Shown here piece by piece: positions 1-7,879 of a stretch of 64,000 nucleotides of DNA. The notes beneath the pieces are model-generated. The model had not been told where the DNA came from, searched no databases, and worked only from the letters and a program-made list of their open reading frames with translations. Each line of letters begins with the position of its first letter. Within the stretch, counting starts at the first letter, position 1. The position numbers and the translations under genes are program-made. This stretch comes from Gracilibacillus alcaliphilus (GTDB lineage Bacteria; Bacillota; Bacilli; Bacillales; Amphibacillaceae): NCBI RefSeq assembly GCF_016909015.1, contig NZ_JAFBFA010000015.1, positions 46,458 to 110,457 of the forward strand. The letters run 5' to 3'.

Positions 1-648
1 CGTTTCCTCAGAGTTCGTCATAACTAATGGCCATAGGAAGTCATTCCATGAAGCTAAAATAGTAAAAATACCTAAGGCAATTAACGCTGGTGTAGCATTA
101 GGCAATATAATTCTCCAGTAAATACCGAAGTAAGAACAGCCATCAATCGTTGCTGCCTCATCTAATTCTTTCGGGATTCCCATGAAAAATTGTCTTAATA
201 AAAAGACACCAAAGGCACTAAACATGCCGGGAACAATTAAGGCATAAAAGGTATCAATCCAGCCTAGCGCAGTCAAAATACCATAATTTGGAATCAAAAT
301 TATTTGCATGGGCACCATTAATACAGATAAGATGAGAATAAACAGCACATTCCTTCCAGGGAAGTCCATTCTCGCAAAGGCAAAAGCTGCCAATGAGCAT
401 AGAACAATTTGAGCCAAGGTTCTTCCTAGTGTAACAACAAAAGTATTAAAGTAATACCTTAACAAATCGACACTTGCAAATACTTCCGCATAATTTTCTA
501 GTAACCATTCTTGGGGTAAGATGGTGATCGGTACTTGCATCGCTTCCCCAAATGATTTCATGGAAGTAAGTACCATCCAAAGGAATGGGGTAATCATAAC
601 TACCGCACCGACAATCAGCATCAAATGAATCAGCCACTTCTTATTCAT
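1..648 (-). CDS. Carbohydrate ABC transporter permease, MalG type (3' end outside window)
   Basis: Inner-membrane permease subunit of a sugar importer. It starts with ATG after a clear AAGGAGG site that overlaps the stop region of the upstream permease gene (11-nt gap), and runs off the window edge, so the C-terminus is missing. The visible 216 residues show a first membrane helix near residues 7-25, further hydrophobic segments, and the EAA loop that docks the ATPase (ELDEAATIDGCS, about residues 155-167). This is the family pattern of MalG/UgpE proteins of about 275 residues. It forms an operon with the permease and binding protein that follow. No ATPase is visible, as is usual where a shared MsmX-like ATPase serves several sugar importers (established for B. 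subtilis, inferred here). Confidence 0.93.
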   Translation of the reverse strand, partial: MNKKWLIHLMLIVGAVVMITPFLWMVLTSMKSFGEAMQVPITILPQEWLLENYAEVFASVDLLRYYFNTFVVTLGRTLAQIVLCSLAAFAFARMDFPGRNVLFILILSVLMVPMQIILIPNYGILTALGWIDTFYALIVPGMFSAFGVFLLRQFFMGIPKELDEAATIDGCSYFGIYWRIILPNATPALIALGIFTILASWNDFLWPLVMTNSEET

Positions 649-659
649 ACTTTGCCTCC

Positions 660-1580
660 TTATCCATCATAATGCACCCATTTCTTTTGGAATGCAAATT
701 GAGCAATGGTAACGGTTAGTATCGCCAGAAATAATAAGAATGCCTGGGCAGAAGCATAACCCATTTGCGAATACTCGAATCCAGATTCATAGACTCCGTA
801 TACAAGCGTACGCAATGGCTCTAGTAAAACATGGCTATCTCCAATCATGATAAAAATCAAGTCGAATACTTGCAAGGAGCTGATCATTCCCGTAATAAAC
901 ACAAAGAATAAGGTGGGTGTTAATAAGGGAATCGTGATCTTGATTAATTGCTTGAATTTCGAGGCTCCATCAATTTGTGCTGCTTCATAGTAGGTTTGTG
1001 AGATTCCTTGCAAACCCGCCAAGATCAAGATAATGTTATTCCCAACGGTCATCCACACATAGACCGCAATAACCGACAATAGCGCAATATTAGGGTTAAA
1101 CAACCAGGCAGGCTGAGGTAAATGGAGTAAACCTAATAAATAATTAAGCAGCCCGTAATCCGTATTATAAAGCCATTTCCATACCATTCCAACGGCAACT
1201 GGCATGGTCACCATCGGCAGGAAATAGATCGTTCGATACACTACCATCCCTTTAATTTTCTGATTCAGCAGCACCGCAATTCCAGTGGCTAATATCACGG
1301 CCATCGGTACGGAAACAACCGTAAACACAAACGTATTAATCAGCGTCCTTATGAAAGAACCTGATTGGAATAGACGAACAATATTGTCTAATCCGATAAA
1401 CTGTGGCGGGGTAATTCCGTTCCAATTGGTAAACGACAACCCAAATGAAGCTAAGGCAGGCATCATGTAGAAAACGAAAAGCCCTAAAAGCGTCGGGGCA
1501 ATAAATAGATAGGCCCACAGTGCTTCCTTCCGCTTTCGTTTGCTCCATTTCGGCTTTGTAAGCGCACTTGCATTACTCAT
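660..1580 (-). CDS. Carbohydrate ABC transporter permease, MalF/UgpA type
   Basis: Second membrane subunit of the sugar importer, 306 residues. The N-terminus is basic (KRKRK, residues 14-19), followed by a first helix from about residue 24, about six membrane segments in all, and the EAA-type loop YYEAAQIDGASKFKQ near residues 195-210. Length fits the 290-310 residue MalF-type subunits that lack the large extra loop of E. coli MalF. It lies between the binding-protein gene (110-bp gap holding a palindromic repeat) and the MalG-type gene. The substrate is unknown; a ROK repressor upstream suggests an aldose or oligosaccharide. Confidence 0.94.
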   Translation of the reverse strand: MSNASALTKPKWSKRKRKEALWAYLFIAPTLLGLFVFYMMPALASFGLSFTNWNGITPPQFIGLDNIVRLFQSGSFIRTLINTFVFTVVSVPMAVILATGIAVLLNQKIKGMVVYRTIYFLPMVTMPVAVGMVWKWLYNTDYGLLNYLLGLLHLPQPAWLFNPNIALLSVIAVYVWMTVGNNIILILAGLQGISQTYYEAAQIDGASKFKQLIKITIPLLTPTLFFVFITGMISSLQVFDLIFIMIGDSHVLLEPLRTLVYGVYESGFEYSQMGYASAQAFLLFLAILTVTIAQFAFQKKWVHYDG

Positions 1581-1604
1581 CCGTTAGAAACTCCCTTCCA
1601 TAGT

Positions 1605-1665
1605 TGTTCAAAAAGCCCGATCAATTTTTTTGCACACTAATCTTATAGTCCGGGCTCTCAAAACA
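1605..1665. repeat. Small palindromic intergenic repeat, copy 1
   Basis: An imperfect inverted repeat beginning TGTTCAAAAAGCCCG and ending CGGGCTCTCAAAACA (11 of 15 positions pair), lying between binding protein and permease genes. The same left arm, TGTTCAAAAAGCCCG, occurs at 49712 inside a PTS operon. It looks like a dispersed short palindrome of Bacillaceae intergenic regions that could dampen expression of the permeases relative to the binding protein. The role is inference. Confidence 0.5.
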
Positions 1666-1690
1666 TCCTCTTATAGAAAAAATGGTCGAT

Positions 1691-2947
1691 TTAGTCTATT
1701 TGCTCTGTGTCTAAGATCAAGTTCATTTCCTTAGCCACATTATCTAAGGCTTCGTCTATCGATTTATAGCCTAAGAAGGCTCCTTGAATTTCAGCTTGCT
1801 CAATATCCTGCCACTGTATCGTATTTTGCGACAATGGGTAAGGGTAAGCCACTTCTTGTGCATCAATAAACACTTGCAAATCTAATCCTGGTATCGATTC
1901 AACCCATAAATCACTCATATCCTCTTGTGCCGGGATACTGAATCCTGTTTCTGCGATAAATTGATTACCTTTTTCTCCACTTAAATGCTTAATCAGTTCC
2001 CAGGCCAGCTCTTCTTTTTCGGTATCTCCGTTCATCGCCCAGCCAATCCCGTGTGTGATCGTTGCTTCTTCCTTGCCAGCTGGTAATGGAGCTACTCCCA
2101 AATCATCTCCCAGTTCACTGTAAAACATTTCTGCATTTACTGATATTTCAGGGTGTATAGCTATCAGCCCTGACATAAACAAGTCACGTGGATTAGACTC
2201 GATTTGTGTTTGCACCGTTGGGGCTATCCCCTCATCGATTAAATCTTTCACAAAGTGGAGCGCCTCTCTTGTCTCGGGAGAATCAAAGCCAGACTTTGTT
2301 TTCTCCTCATTGATCATATATCCTCCAGCCTGTGGAATAAGATTATAATAACCAGCCTGATTGCTTACCACACTTGCTGAATACCCGTATATTCCTGCCT
2401 CTTTATTCGTGAGTAGTTCTCCTTTTTCCTTGATATCGTCCCATGTCCATGTCTCATCCGGATAGTCCAAGCCTGCCTCATCAAAAAGGCGTTTATTATA
2501 AAATAAACCAACAATATCGGAGAAATAAGGGGCTGCATACAAGTGTCCTTCATGCGAATATAAGTCAATCACCGAGTCAAAGTAGACATCCTTCGAAAAC
2601 TCACTATCTTTTTCAATAAACGGCTCCAAGTCCTTGATTAACCCGAACGTCGCATACTCGTAGAAGTTAGGACCGTTCATCCAGAACACGTCCGGACCGC
2701 TGCCGCCTCCCAAACTCGTTCTTAATTTGGTAAAATAATTGGCATAGGGTGTATAGGTTACTTTTACCTCGACATCGGGATGCTCCTTATTAAACTCTTC
2801 GATAGAGGCATCCACAGCCCCGCTTATTTTCTCATCCCATAAGGCTACTTCAAGGGTATTGTCATCACTTCCTGTATTCGTCCCACAGCCTGCCAGTATA
2901 ACAGCTGATATCACGATTAAAAGCACGATGTGTAGGGTTTTTCCCAT
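1691..2947 (-). CDS. Sugar ABC transporter substrate-binding lipoprotein
   Basis: Extracellular solute-binding protein family 1 (UgpB/MalE-like), 418 residues from the chosen ATG at 2947, which follows GGGAGGAGATAGA. An upstream in-frame ATG would add 18 residues but has no ribosome binding site. The N-terminus is a lipoprotein signal with lipobox LAGC (AVILAGCG), so the mature protein is lipid-anchored outside the membrane. Family-typical stretches include an N-terminal VALWDE strand, NGPNFYEYATFGLIKDL and a GIGWAMN segment. It delivers sugar to the two permeases downstream. First gene of the transporter operon, 146 bp downstream of the ROK regulator gene. Confidence 0.93.
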   Translation of the reverse strand: MGKTLHIVLLIVISAVILAGCGTNTGSDDNTLEVALWDEKISGAVDASIEEFNKEHPDVEVKVTYTPYANYFTKLRTSLGGGSGPDVFWMNGPNFYEYATFGLIKDLEPFIEKDSEFSKDVYFDSVIDLYSHEGHLYAAPYFSDIVGLFYNKRLFDEAGLDYPDETWTWDDIKEKGELLTNKEAGIYGYSASVVSNQAGYYNLIPQAGGYMINEEKTKSGFDSPETREALHFVKDLIDEGIAPTVQTQIESNPRDLFMSGLIAIHPEISVNAEMFYSELGDDLGVAPLPAGKEEATITHGIGWAMNGDTEKEELAWELIKHLSGEKGNQFIAETGFSIPAQEDMSDLWVESIPGLDLQVFIDAQEVAYPYPLSQNTIQWQDIEQAEIQGAFLGYKSIDEALDNVAKEMNLILDTEQID

Positions 2948-3011
2948 TCTATCTCCTCCCAAGAACTTCGTCTTGTTTTCATACCACAGCAAAAATTGCA
3001 AATGATTATCA

Positions 3012-3048
3012 ACAGCCAGCTAAGGAAAGATAACAGATTTTTTCTTAC
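3012..3048 (-). promoter_or_regulatory. Leader block resembling the urtA control region
   Basis: Read on the minus strand, this segment upstream of the sugar-binding protein gene shares the elements GTAAGAAAAAA, CTGTTA, CTTT and GCTGGCTGT, in order, with the control region of urtA (26679-26725). It contains a degenerate TnrA/GlnR-like half (TGTTA then seven bases then TTAGC instead of TNACA). The similarity is seen directly; regulation by nitrogen is doubtful because the second half-site is poor. Confidence 0.3.
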
Positions 3049-3093
3049 GAGTACTCCCCATGAACCTTATCGTCTTGCCTGGGCAGTGTATAT

Positions 3094-4308
3094 TCACGAT
3101 AACCTAAACTTAAACTTATTATGAAAGAGGATAGCGGCCGCGCCAAGCATACGTTTCTCGCTGCCTACAGGTGATAATTGAATATTGACCTTACTCCGCA
3201 AATTAGAAATTACTTTTTTCGCTACTTCCTCCTGTAATTGTTCTATTAATTGATGATTATCTTGAACGATACTGCCACTCAAAATGATGGCCTCCGGGTC
3301 AAACAGATGAATATAATCCTTAATCGCTGTTGACAAATAACGCACCATTTCCTTCATAATATTCTCACATAACTGGTCACCCTCCTTAAGCGCTTTCAAA
3401 AATATGGCAGGAGTTATTTGGTTAATGTCACCATTTGTCATCATTGGAATAAGGGTTGGCGTGGAATTGGATATAACAGCGGATACAATCTTCCCATAAA
3501 TAACAGGCCAGCTCACATAACTTTCTAAACAGCCTTGACCGCCGCATTCGCAAACTGCCCCATCTGGTGCAACTGACGTATGACCGATCTCTCCAGCACT
3601 TCCATTACTTCCCCTAAATATTTGACCATTGATCATGATGCCAGAACCAATACCTTCCCCAATGGTAATATAGATTAAATTCTTATATTTGGCAGATGAG
3701 CCAAAGTAATAATGAGACAGTACATAAGAATTCGCATCATTATCAATATATGTGGGGATACCCAATTTCTTTTCAATTAATTTTACTAACGGTACATTAA
3801 ATAAGTTGAGCTTGGAATTGTAGGAAACCACCCCATGCTGCGCATCGACAATGCCTGGCAGGACTACAGAAATACCTTGACAGTGCAGCAAATTAGGATG
3901 CTTCTGTACAAATCGCTCCAATTTCTCCAGCAATAACTCCACAATATCATTACCCCGTGCATTATGGGTATCATGATCCTCACGCTGTTTTACATTCCCG
4001 TTCAAATCGAGTTCGGCAATGGCAATTTTCGTGTTAGTAACGGCAACGCCAATGATCGAATGAGCAGTTGGGTTAAATCGCAGCAGGACTGGTTTTCTGC
4101 CTCCGCTGGAAATCCCTATACCATCCTCTGTTACGAGATCCTTTGCCATCAGCAGATTAACTGCAGAAGTAACAGTAGTTGGACTGATACCGAGTTCCTT
4201 AGCAATCTGGCTCCGCGAGATAGGACCATGATCTCTAATCATTTCTAGAATGACAGATTCATTTAATTGTTGGATTAGTTTTAAGTCTCCTGTACGCTGC
4301 TTTTTCAA
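3094..4308 (-). CDS. ROK-family transcriptional regulator (NagC/XylR type)
   Basis: Sugar-responsive repressor of 404 residues. The best start is TTG at 4308, six bases after a perfect AGGAGGT at 4315-4321; an upstream in-frame TTG at 4329 has no such site. An N-terminal winged helix (about residues 10-60, SRSQIAKELGISPTTVTSAV) is followed by a ROK sugar-kinase fold with a DNDANSY segment, GEGIGSGI, and the zinc motif CECGGQGCLE. The C-terminal HLFDPEAIILSGS matches the family. It probably controls the adjacent sugar ABC operon, which it precedes on the same strand. The inducer cannot be told from sequence. Confidence 0.92.
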   Translation of the reverse strand: MKKQRTGDLKLIQQLNESVILEMIRDHGPISRSQIAKELGISPTTVTSAVNLLMAKDLVTEDGIGISSGGRKPVLLRFNPTAHSIIGVAVTNTKIAIAELDLNGNVKQREDHDTHNARGNDIVELLLEKLERFVQKHPNLLHCQGISVVLPGIVDAQHGVVSYNSKLNLFNVPLVKLIEKKLGIPTYIDNDANSYVLSHYYFGSSAKYKNLIYITIGEGIGSGIMINGQIFRGSNGSAGEIGHTSVAPDGAVCECGGQGCLESYVSWPVIYGKIVSAVISNSTPTLIPMMTNGDINQITPAIFLKALKEGDQLCENIMKEMVRYLSTAIKDYIHLFDPEAIILSGSIVQDNHQLIEQLQEEVAKKVISNLRSKVNIQLSPVGSEKRMLGAAAILFHNKFKFRLS

Positions 4309-4599
4309 AAAGGGACCTCCTCTACTCAATTACAAAACTATCTTGTTATCTATAAGTTTATCATAATAAATTCTGCCCATTTTAACATGGCATATTTCTT
4401 TTCTGAGACAGTTTACGACAATCTCTTCCTTATCACAAGCACCCTTCCAATCAATTATTAAATTTTCATTACAATTAAGAATGAATGATCATACTATTTT
4501 ACTATTTTGATAAATAGTCTTCATTTTATGTTACATTTATATTACAATTGATACAGTTCTCTATCAAAGAACAATATACAAGGAGTCCAAGGGGGAAAC

Positions 4600-5571
4600 A
4601 TGAAAACAAAAATATTAATCTTATGTGCAGCGTTACTTGCTCTGATGACAGGCTGCAGTCTGTTATCCTCGACCGATACTTCCTTTCCAAGAGATGAGTA
4701 TGATAACTGGTATGCACAAGAACAATTTGATACAGCCTTAGCAGATATAAATCAGAGGCTGGAAGACTATCCAGAAGACGCCTACTTATTAAACGAAAAA
4801 GGATACATCCTCAATGAATTGGAACGATACGAAGAAGCTCAAAAAACATTAGAAGAAGCTGTCGAGATCGATGACCAATCAGATAGTGCCTATACAAATT
4901 TAGCTTTATCCCTAAATGAATTAGGAGAATATGAGCAAGCCATTGTTGCCGCTCAAAAAGCGATTGACATTAGCGAAAATGAACCAGAACAATTTATTAA
5001 TATGGGTAATGCCCACTCGATGCTGGAAAGGGACGAAAAGGCCTTGGAATATTATGATAAGGCATTAGAAATCGACCCGACTACACCCTATGGCTTATAT
5101 GGCAAAGGAGTTACACTTTATTTCTTAGAAGAATTTGAAGATAGTATTCCTTACTTAGAACAATACTTAGACATATTTCCAAACGATGTGGATGCCATTC
5201 GATATATTGTTTATGCAAATGATATATTAGAAAACTTTGAATCAACCATTCCTTATATTGATCAATTGATTGAACTGGAACCGGAGCGGCAAATAGATAA
5301 CCTGGATTATAAAGGACTTATGTTAATCTATGCTGGTCAATTAGACGAAGCAGAAGCTTTCTATACCGAAATGACAGAAGCATTCCCTGATGAAGGTGTC
5401 GGTTACTACGGTCAGAGCACCGCACTGATTCAACAGGGCGAGATCGAAGAAGGATTAGCTAAACTGGAAGAAGCTATTGAACTAAATATAGATTTACGAG
5501 ATATAGCTTACAGTGATCCATTATTTGAACCAGTTTACGAGAATGACACCTTTATAGAATTAACGGAATAA
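4600..5571 (+). CDS. Tetratricopeptide-repeat lipoprotein
   Basis: 323 residues starting with a lipoprotein signal peptide with lipobox MTGC (cysteine 19), so predicted to be anchored to the outer face of the membrane. The rest consists of repeated 34-residue TPR units, for example around residues 60-90 (LLNEKGYILNELERYEEA), 96-130 and 131-165, each with the W/L-G-Y-A-P type spacing. The protein is strongly acidic, as in salt-adapted Bacillaceae. TPR proteins are scaffolds for protein-protein contact; no enzymatic domain is seen. It stands alone, divergent from the ROK gene and followed by a strong terminator. Confidence 0.85.
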   Translation: MKTKILILCAALLALMTGCSLLSSTDTSFPRDEYDNWYAQEQFDTALADINQRLEDYPEDAYLLNEKGYILNELERYEEAQKTLEEAVEIDDQSDSAYTNLALSLNELGEYEQAIVAAQKAIDISENEPEQFINMGNAHSMLERDEKALEYYDKALEIDPTTPYGLYGKGVTLYFLEEFEDSIPYLEQYLDIFPNDVDAIRYIVYANDILENFESTIPYIDQLIELEPERQIDNLDYKGLMLIYAGQLDEAEAFYTEMTEAFPDEGVGYYGQSTALIQQGEIEEGLAKLEEAIELNIDLRDIAYSDPLFEPVYENDTFIELTE

Positions 5572-5576
5572 CCCAG

Positions 5577-5610
5577 CAGTACAGTCGAAACAGGCTGTAC
5601 TGTTTTTTTT
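5577..5610 (+). terminator. Rho-independent terminator of the TPR lipoprotein gene
   Basis: Stem CAGTACAG/CTGTACTG with a 10-base loop followed by eight T, six bases after the stop codon. Confidence 0.9.
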
Positions 5611-5628
5611 CGTCTATCTCCGTGACCG

Positions 5629-6015
5629 TCAAGCCAGCTCCTCTTCTTCCACCTCATTCGTCCGTTCCCGCCATTTATCTAAATAAAGAATCAGAAAGAC
5701 GGAACAGAAAGGAAAAATACTTAGTAATAAAAAGGATTGCTGAAAAGAAAACTGTAACAGGAATACCCCTACTAGGGCGGTACTGCCGATCGAAGCCAAA
5801 TTCAGTGAACTAAAATACAAGGAAGATGAAAATCCCTCCCTCCCTTTAAAGCTATCCTGCACATACAGCAGTAAGGTAATAAACATAACACCAACATAGA
5901 AGGCACTTATCACCTGCAAGGCAATAATCACATGAATATTGCTAATCAGTCCCATTCCAATAAAGAATAACATCTGAGTAAGAGCGCCGGAGACCAACAG
6001 CCGTTTGCGGGGATA
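5629..6015 (-). pseudogene. C-terminal remnant of an MFS (sugar-efflux-like) transporter
   Basis: The open frame on the minus strand encodes about four hydrophobic helices (ALTQMLFFIGMGLI, VIIALQVISAFYVGVMFITL, and a SLNLASIGSTALVGVFLLQF segment) and ends in an acidic tail. This resembles the last third of a 12-helix MFS exporter such as the SetA/sugar-efflux group. Upstream the frame is closed by a stop at 6016-6018, the sequence just before it (PRKRL) looks like a loop between helices, and no ribosome binding site or start codon is present. The 5' two thirds of the gene are gone, so this is a deletion remnant. Family assignment is moderate; loss of the N-terminus is clear. Confidence 0.7.
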
Positions 6016-6658
6016 TCAGCTTCTATCTCCCCTACTTCTATTTGTTGGAGTTCATAAAAGGTCTAAAGAGAGAGGTTTAAAAACGATTGCTCCTTAGATT
6101 AATGAAGGAAACTGTATCTTTCTATATAGCGGCTGTATGTTATCGTTGTTACAGGAAAAAGTTTCTTTGTGTTGTATGATGCGGTCTGTCCTTCGAGTCA
6201 TGCCTTAGGCAATCCTGTGAAACTGACAGAAGGGTTGTCTGAATGGTAGTTATGTATGCATCAATCATGACAGATGTTTTGATTATGTGTAAAAGCAAGG
6301 ATTTCATTGGCAGGGGGTTATTTCTCTCTTATGACTTGTGCTAGATACTTATCAGATCCTCCTTTCTTGTATCTTGAAATAAGCGATGGCAGATAACAGC
6401 ACTTTATTCAATAAGATTATAAAGTAGTTGCAAATATACATCATTTTGTAAGCGTTGTCAATAGTTCCTAGTATTCCTTTTATTCTGTAAAAACCCTTCT
6501 ATTACAGCTAAAAGGGATAAGAATGACCTATAATAGGTTAGTTGACTTGCCATATTATTGCCGGAATTTACGTTTAACTTTTTCCTATTTCTTTATAAAG
6601 TTTTGCTTATTTAGTTGATTAAATCCGATACTATAAGGATTGTCCCTTAAGGATATTT
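6016..6658. other. Gene-poor stretch of about 640 bp
   Basis: No convincing gene. It starts at the break point of the MFS remnant and is probably decayed DNA. It contains one perfect cre site (6447-6460), and a 31-codon frame on the plus strand (6523-6618, preceded by AAAGGGATAAGA) that could be a small gene but shows no recognisable protein features. Confidence 0.5.
6447..6460 (+). promoter_or_regulatory. Perfect CcpA (cre) site without an obvious target gene
   Basis: TGTAAGCGTTGTCA matches every position of the Bacillus cre consensus TGWAANCGNTNWCA. Its right half doubles as a possible -35 (TTGTCA), with TTTTAT 17 bases downstream. The next plus-strand frame is only a 31-codon candidate; on the minus strand it would face the MFS remnant. 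It may be left over from a lost, catabolite-repressed sugar gene. Confidence 0.55.
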
Positions 6659-6697
6659 CAAAAAAAGGGATGACCTAGTATAGACATCCCTTTTTAT
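6659..6697 (-). terminator. Terminator of the nhaC/PLP-enzyme operon
   Basis: Stem AAAAAGGGATG/CATCCCTTTTT with a 12-base loop, T-rich on both sides, so it may work in both directions. It lies immediately after the stop codon at 6701 on the minus strand. Confidence 0.85.
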
Positions 6698-6700
6698 ATT

Positions 6701-7879
6701 CTATAAATCCCCTAACGCTTGATCTAAATCAGCAATCAAATCCTCGGCATCTTCTAAGCCAATCGATAGTCTGACAGTTCCTAATGAAATGCCCATTTCC
6801 TTAAACTGCTGTGGTGTCAATTCTTTTAAATAGCTAATCGCTGGTACATAAACTAGACTCTCATGTCCTCCCCAGCTAACCCCTATTTTAAAATAAGACA
6901 GAGAATTAACGAACTTCTTGATCTCCAACACATCTTCTGTCCTTAACTCAAAAGCAAATAAACCTGAGTATCCGCTCATTTGTTTTTGCCCAAGCTGATA
7001 CTGATCAAAGCTAGGCAATCCTGGATAATGTACCTTACTCACCTTTGGATGGCTCTCTAAGTATTGGGCAACTTGCAGAGCATTCTCCTGATGTTCCTTC
7101 ATACGAATCTTCAACGTGCGCAGACTTCTAAGAATCAGCCATGATTCAAACGGTGACATCTTCGCCCCTAGTAAGGCCGCTTCATGTAAAAACAGCTGAT
7201 CAATATCCTCTGTCTTGCCAATCACTACACCAGCCACTACATCACTGTGACCGCCTATATATTTGGAACAGGAGTGAACTTCTAAGTCCACCCCTAAATC
7301 CAGCGGTTTTTGGAAAATAGGGCTTGCCCAAGTATTGTCAATCACTGTGTGAATGCCTCGTTGTTTGGCTAATTGAACCACTGCCTCCACATCTTGCAAA
7401 GAAAATAACGCACTGGATGGTGATTCCAAATAGATTAATGTTGTATTCGGCTGAATGGCCTGTTCAAATTCTTCGATCCGTTTGCCAGATACATAGGTGG
7501 AATCAATATTACATTTCTCCTTCAGGTAGTGTTTGATAAAATTGTTGGTCGGTCCATATACATTGCTTACGGTCACAATATGATCATTCGCCTTGACAAA
7601 GTGTAAAATAGCGGCAGAAATGGCACCCATACCACTGGCAAACAGCTTCGCCTTTTCCCCATGTGCCAGTTTAGCCAGCTTTTCTTCCACTAAAGAAACA
7701 CTAGGATTCTTCCCTCTTGTGTAAAGGAAATTATTGACCGGATCGTCAAAAGCCTGATCGATAGCATCCCAATCCTCGTAAACAAATAAAGAATTTTGAT
7801 AAATAGGCGGTACGACCGCTCCATGATTTTGTTTACTGTCTTCTTCTGAAAAATGAACTAGCATTGTTTTGTCTTTCAT
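6701..7879 (-). CDS. Cys/Met-metabolism PLP-dependent enzyme (cystathionine lyase/synthase family)
   Basis: 392 residues, fold-type I PLP enzyme acting on sulfur amino acids (C-S lyase, gamma-lyase or gamma-synthase). Visible active-site features: YTRGKNPS (Tyr53, Arg55, phosphate contact from the partner subunit), the GMGAISAA loop (residues 83-90), Tyr109, Asp181 (VIDNTW) that contacts the pyridine, and the Schiff-base Lys206 in SCSKYIGGHSD. The C-terminus (TVRLSIGLEDAEDLIADL) is typical. The cysteine of true methionine gamma-lyases next to Tyr109 is absent, so exact activity is open. The ATG overlaps the nhaC stop by four bases, so translation is coupled to the antiporter. Confidence 0.88.
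   Translation of the reverse strand: MKDKTMLVHFSEEDSKQNHGAVVPPIYQNSLFVYEDWDAIDQAFDDPVNNFLYTRGKNPSVSLVEEKLAKLAHGEKAKLFASGMGAISAAILHFVKANDHIVTVSNVYGPTNNFIKHYLKEKCNIDSTYVSGKRIEEFEQAIQPNTTLIYLESPSSALFSLQDVEAVVQLAKQRGIHTVIDNTWASPIFQKPLDLGVDLEVHSCSKYIGGHSDVVAGVVIGKTEDIDQLFLHEAALLGAKMSPFESWLILRSLRTLKIRMKEHQENALQVAQYLESHPKVSKVHYPGLPSFDQYQLGQKQMSGYSGLFAFELRTEDVLEIKKFVNSLSYFKIGVSWGGHESLVYVPAISYLKELTPQQFKEMGISLGTVRLSIGLEDAEDLIADLDQALGDL

Noticed and set aside
3019..3035. TnrA box upstream of the sugar-binding protein
   Set aside because: The second half reads TTAGC instead of TNACA; kept only as a similarity observation.
4529..4546. TnrA/GlnR-like palindrome TGTTACATTTATATTACA upstream of the TPR lipoprotein
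   Set aside because: The half-sites are separated by eight bases instead of seven, and the gene has no link to nitrogen metabolism.
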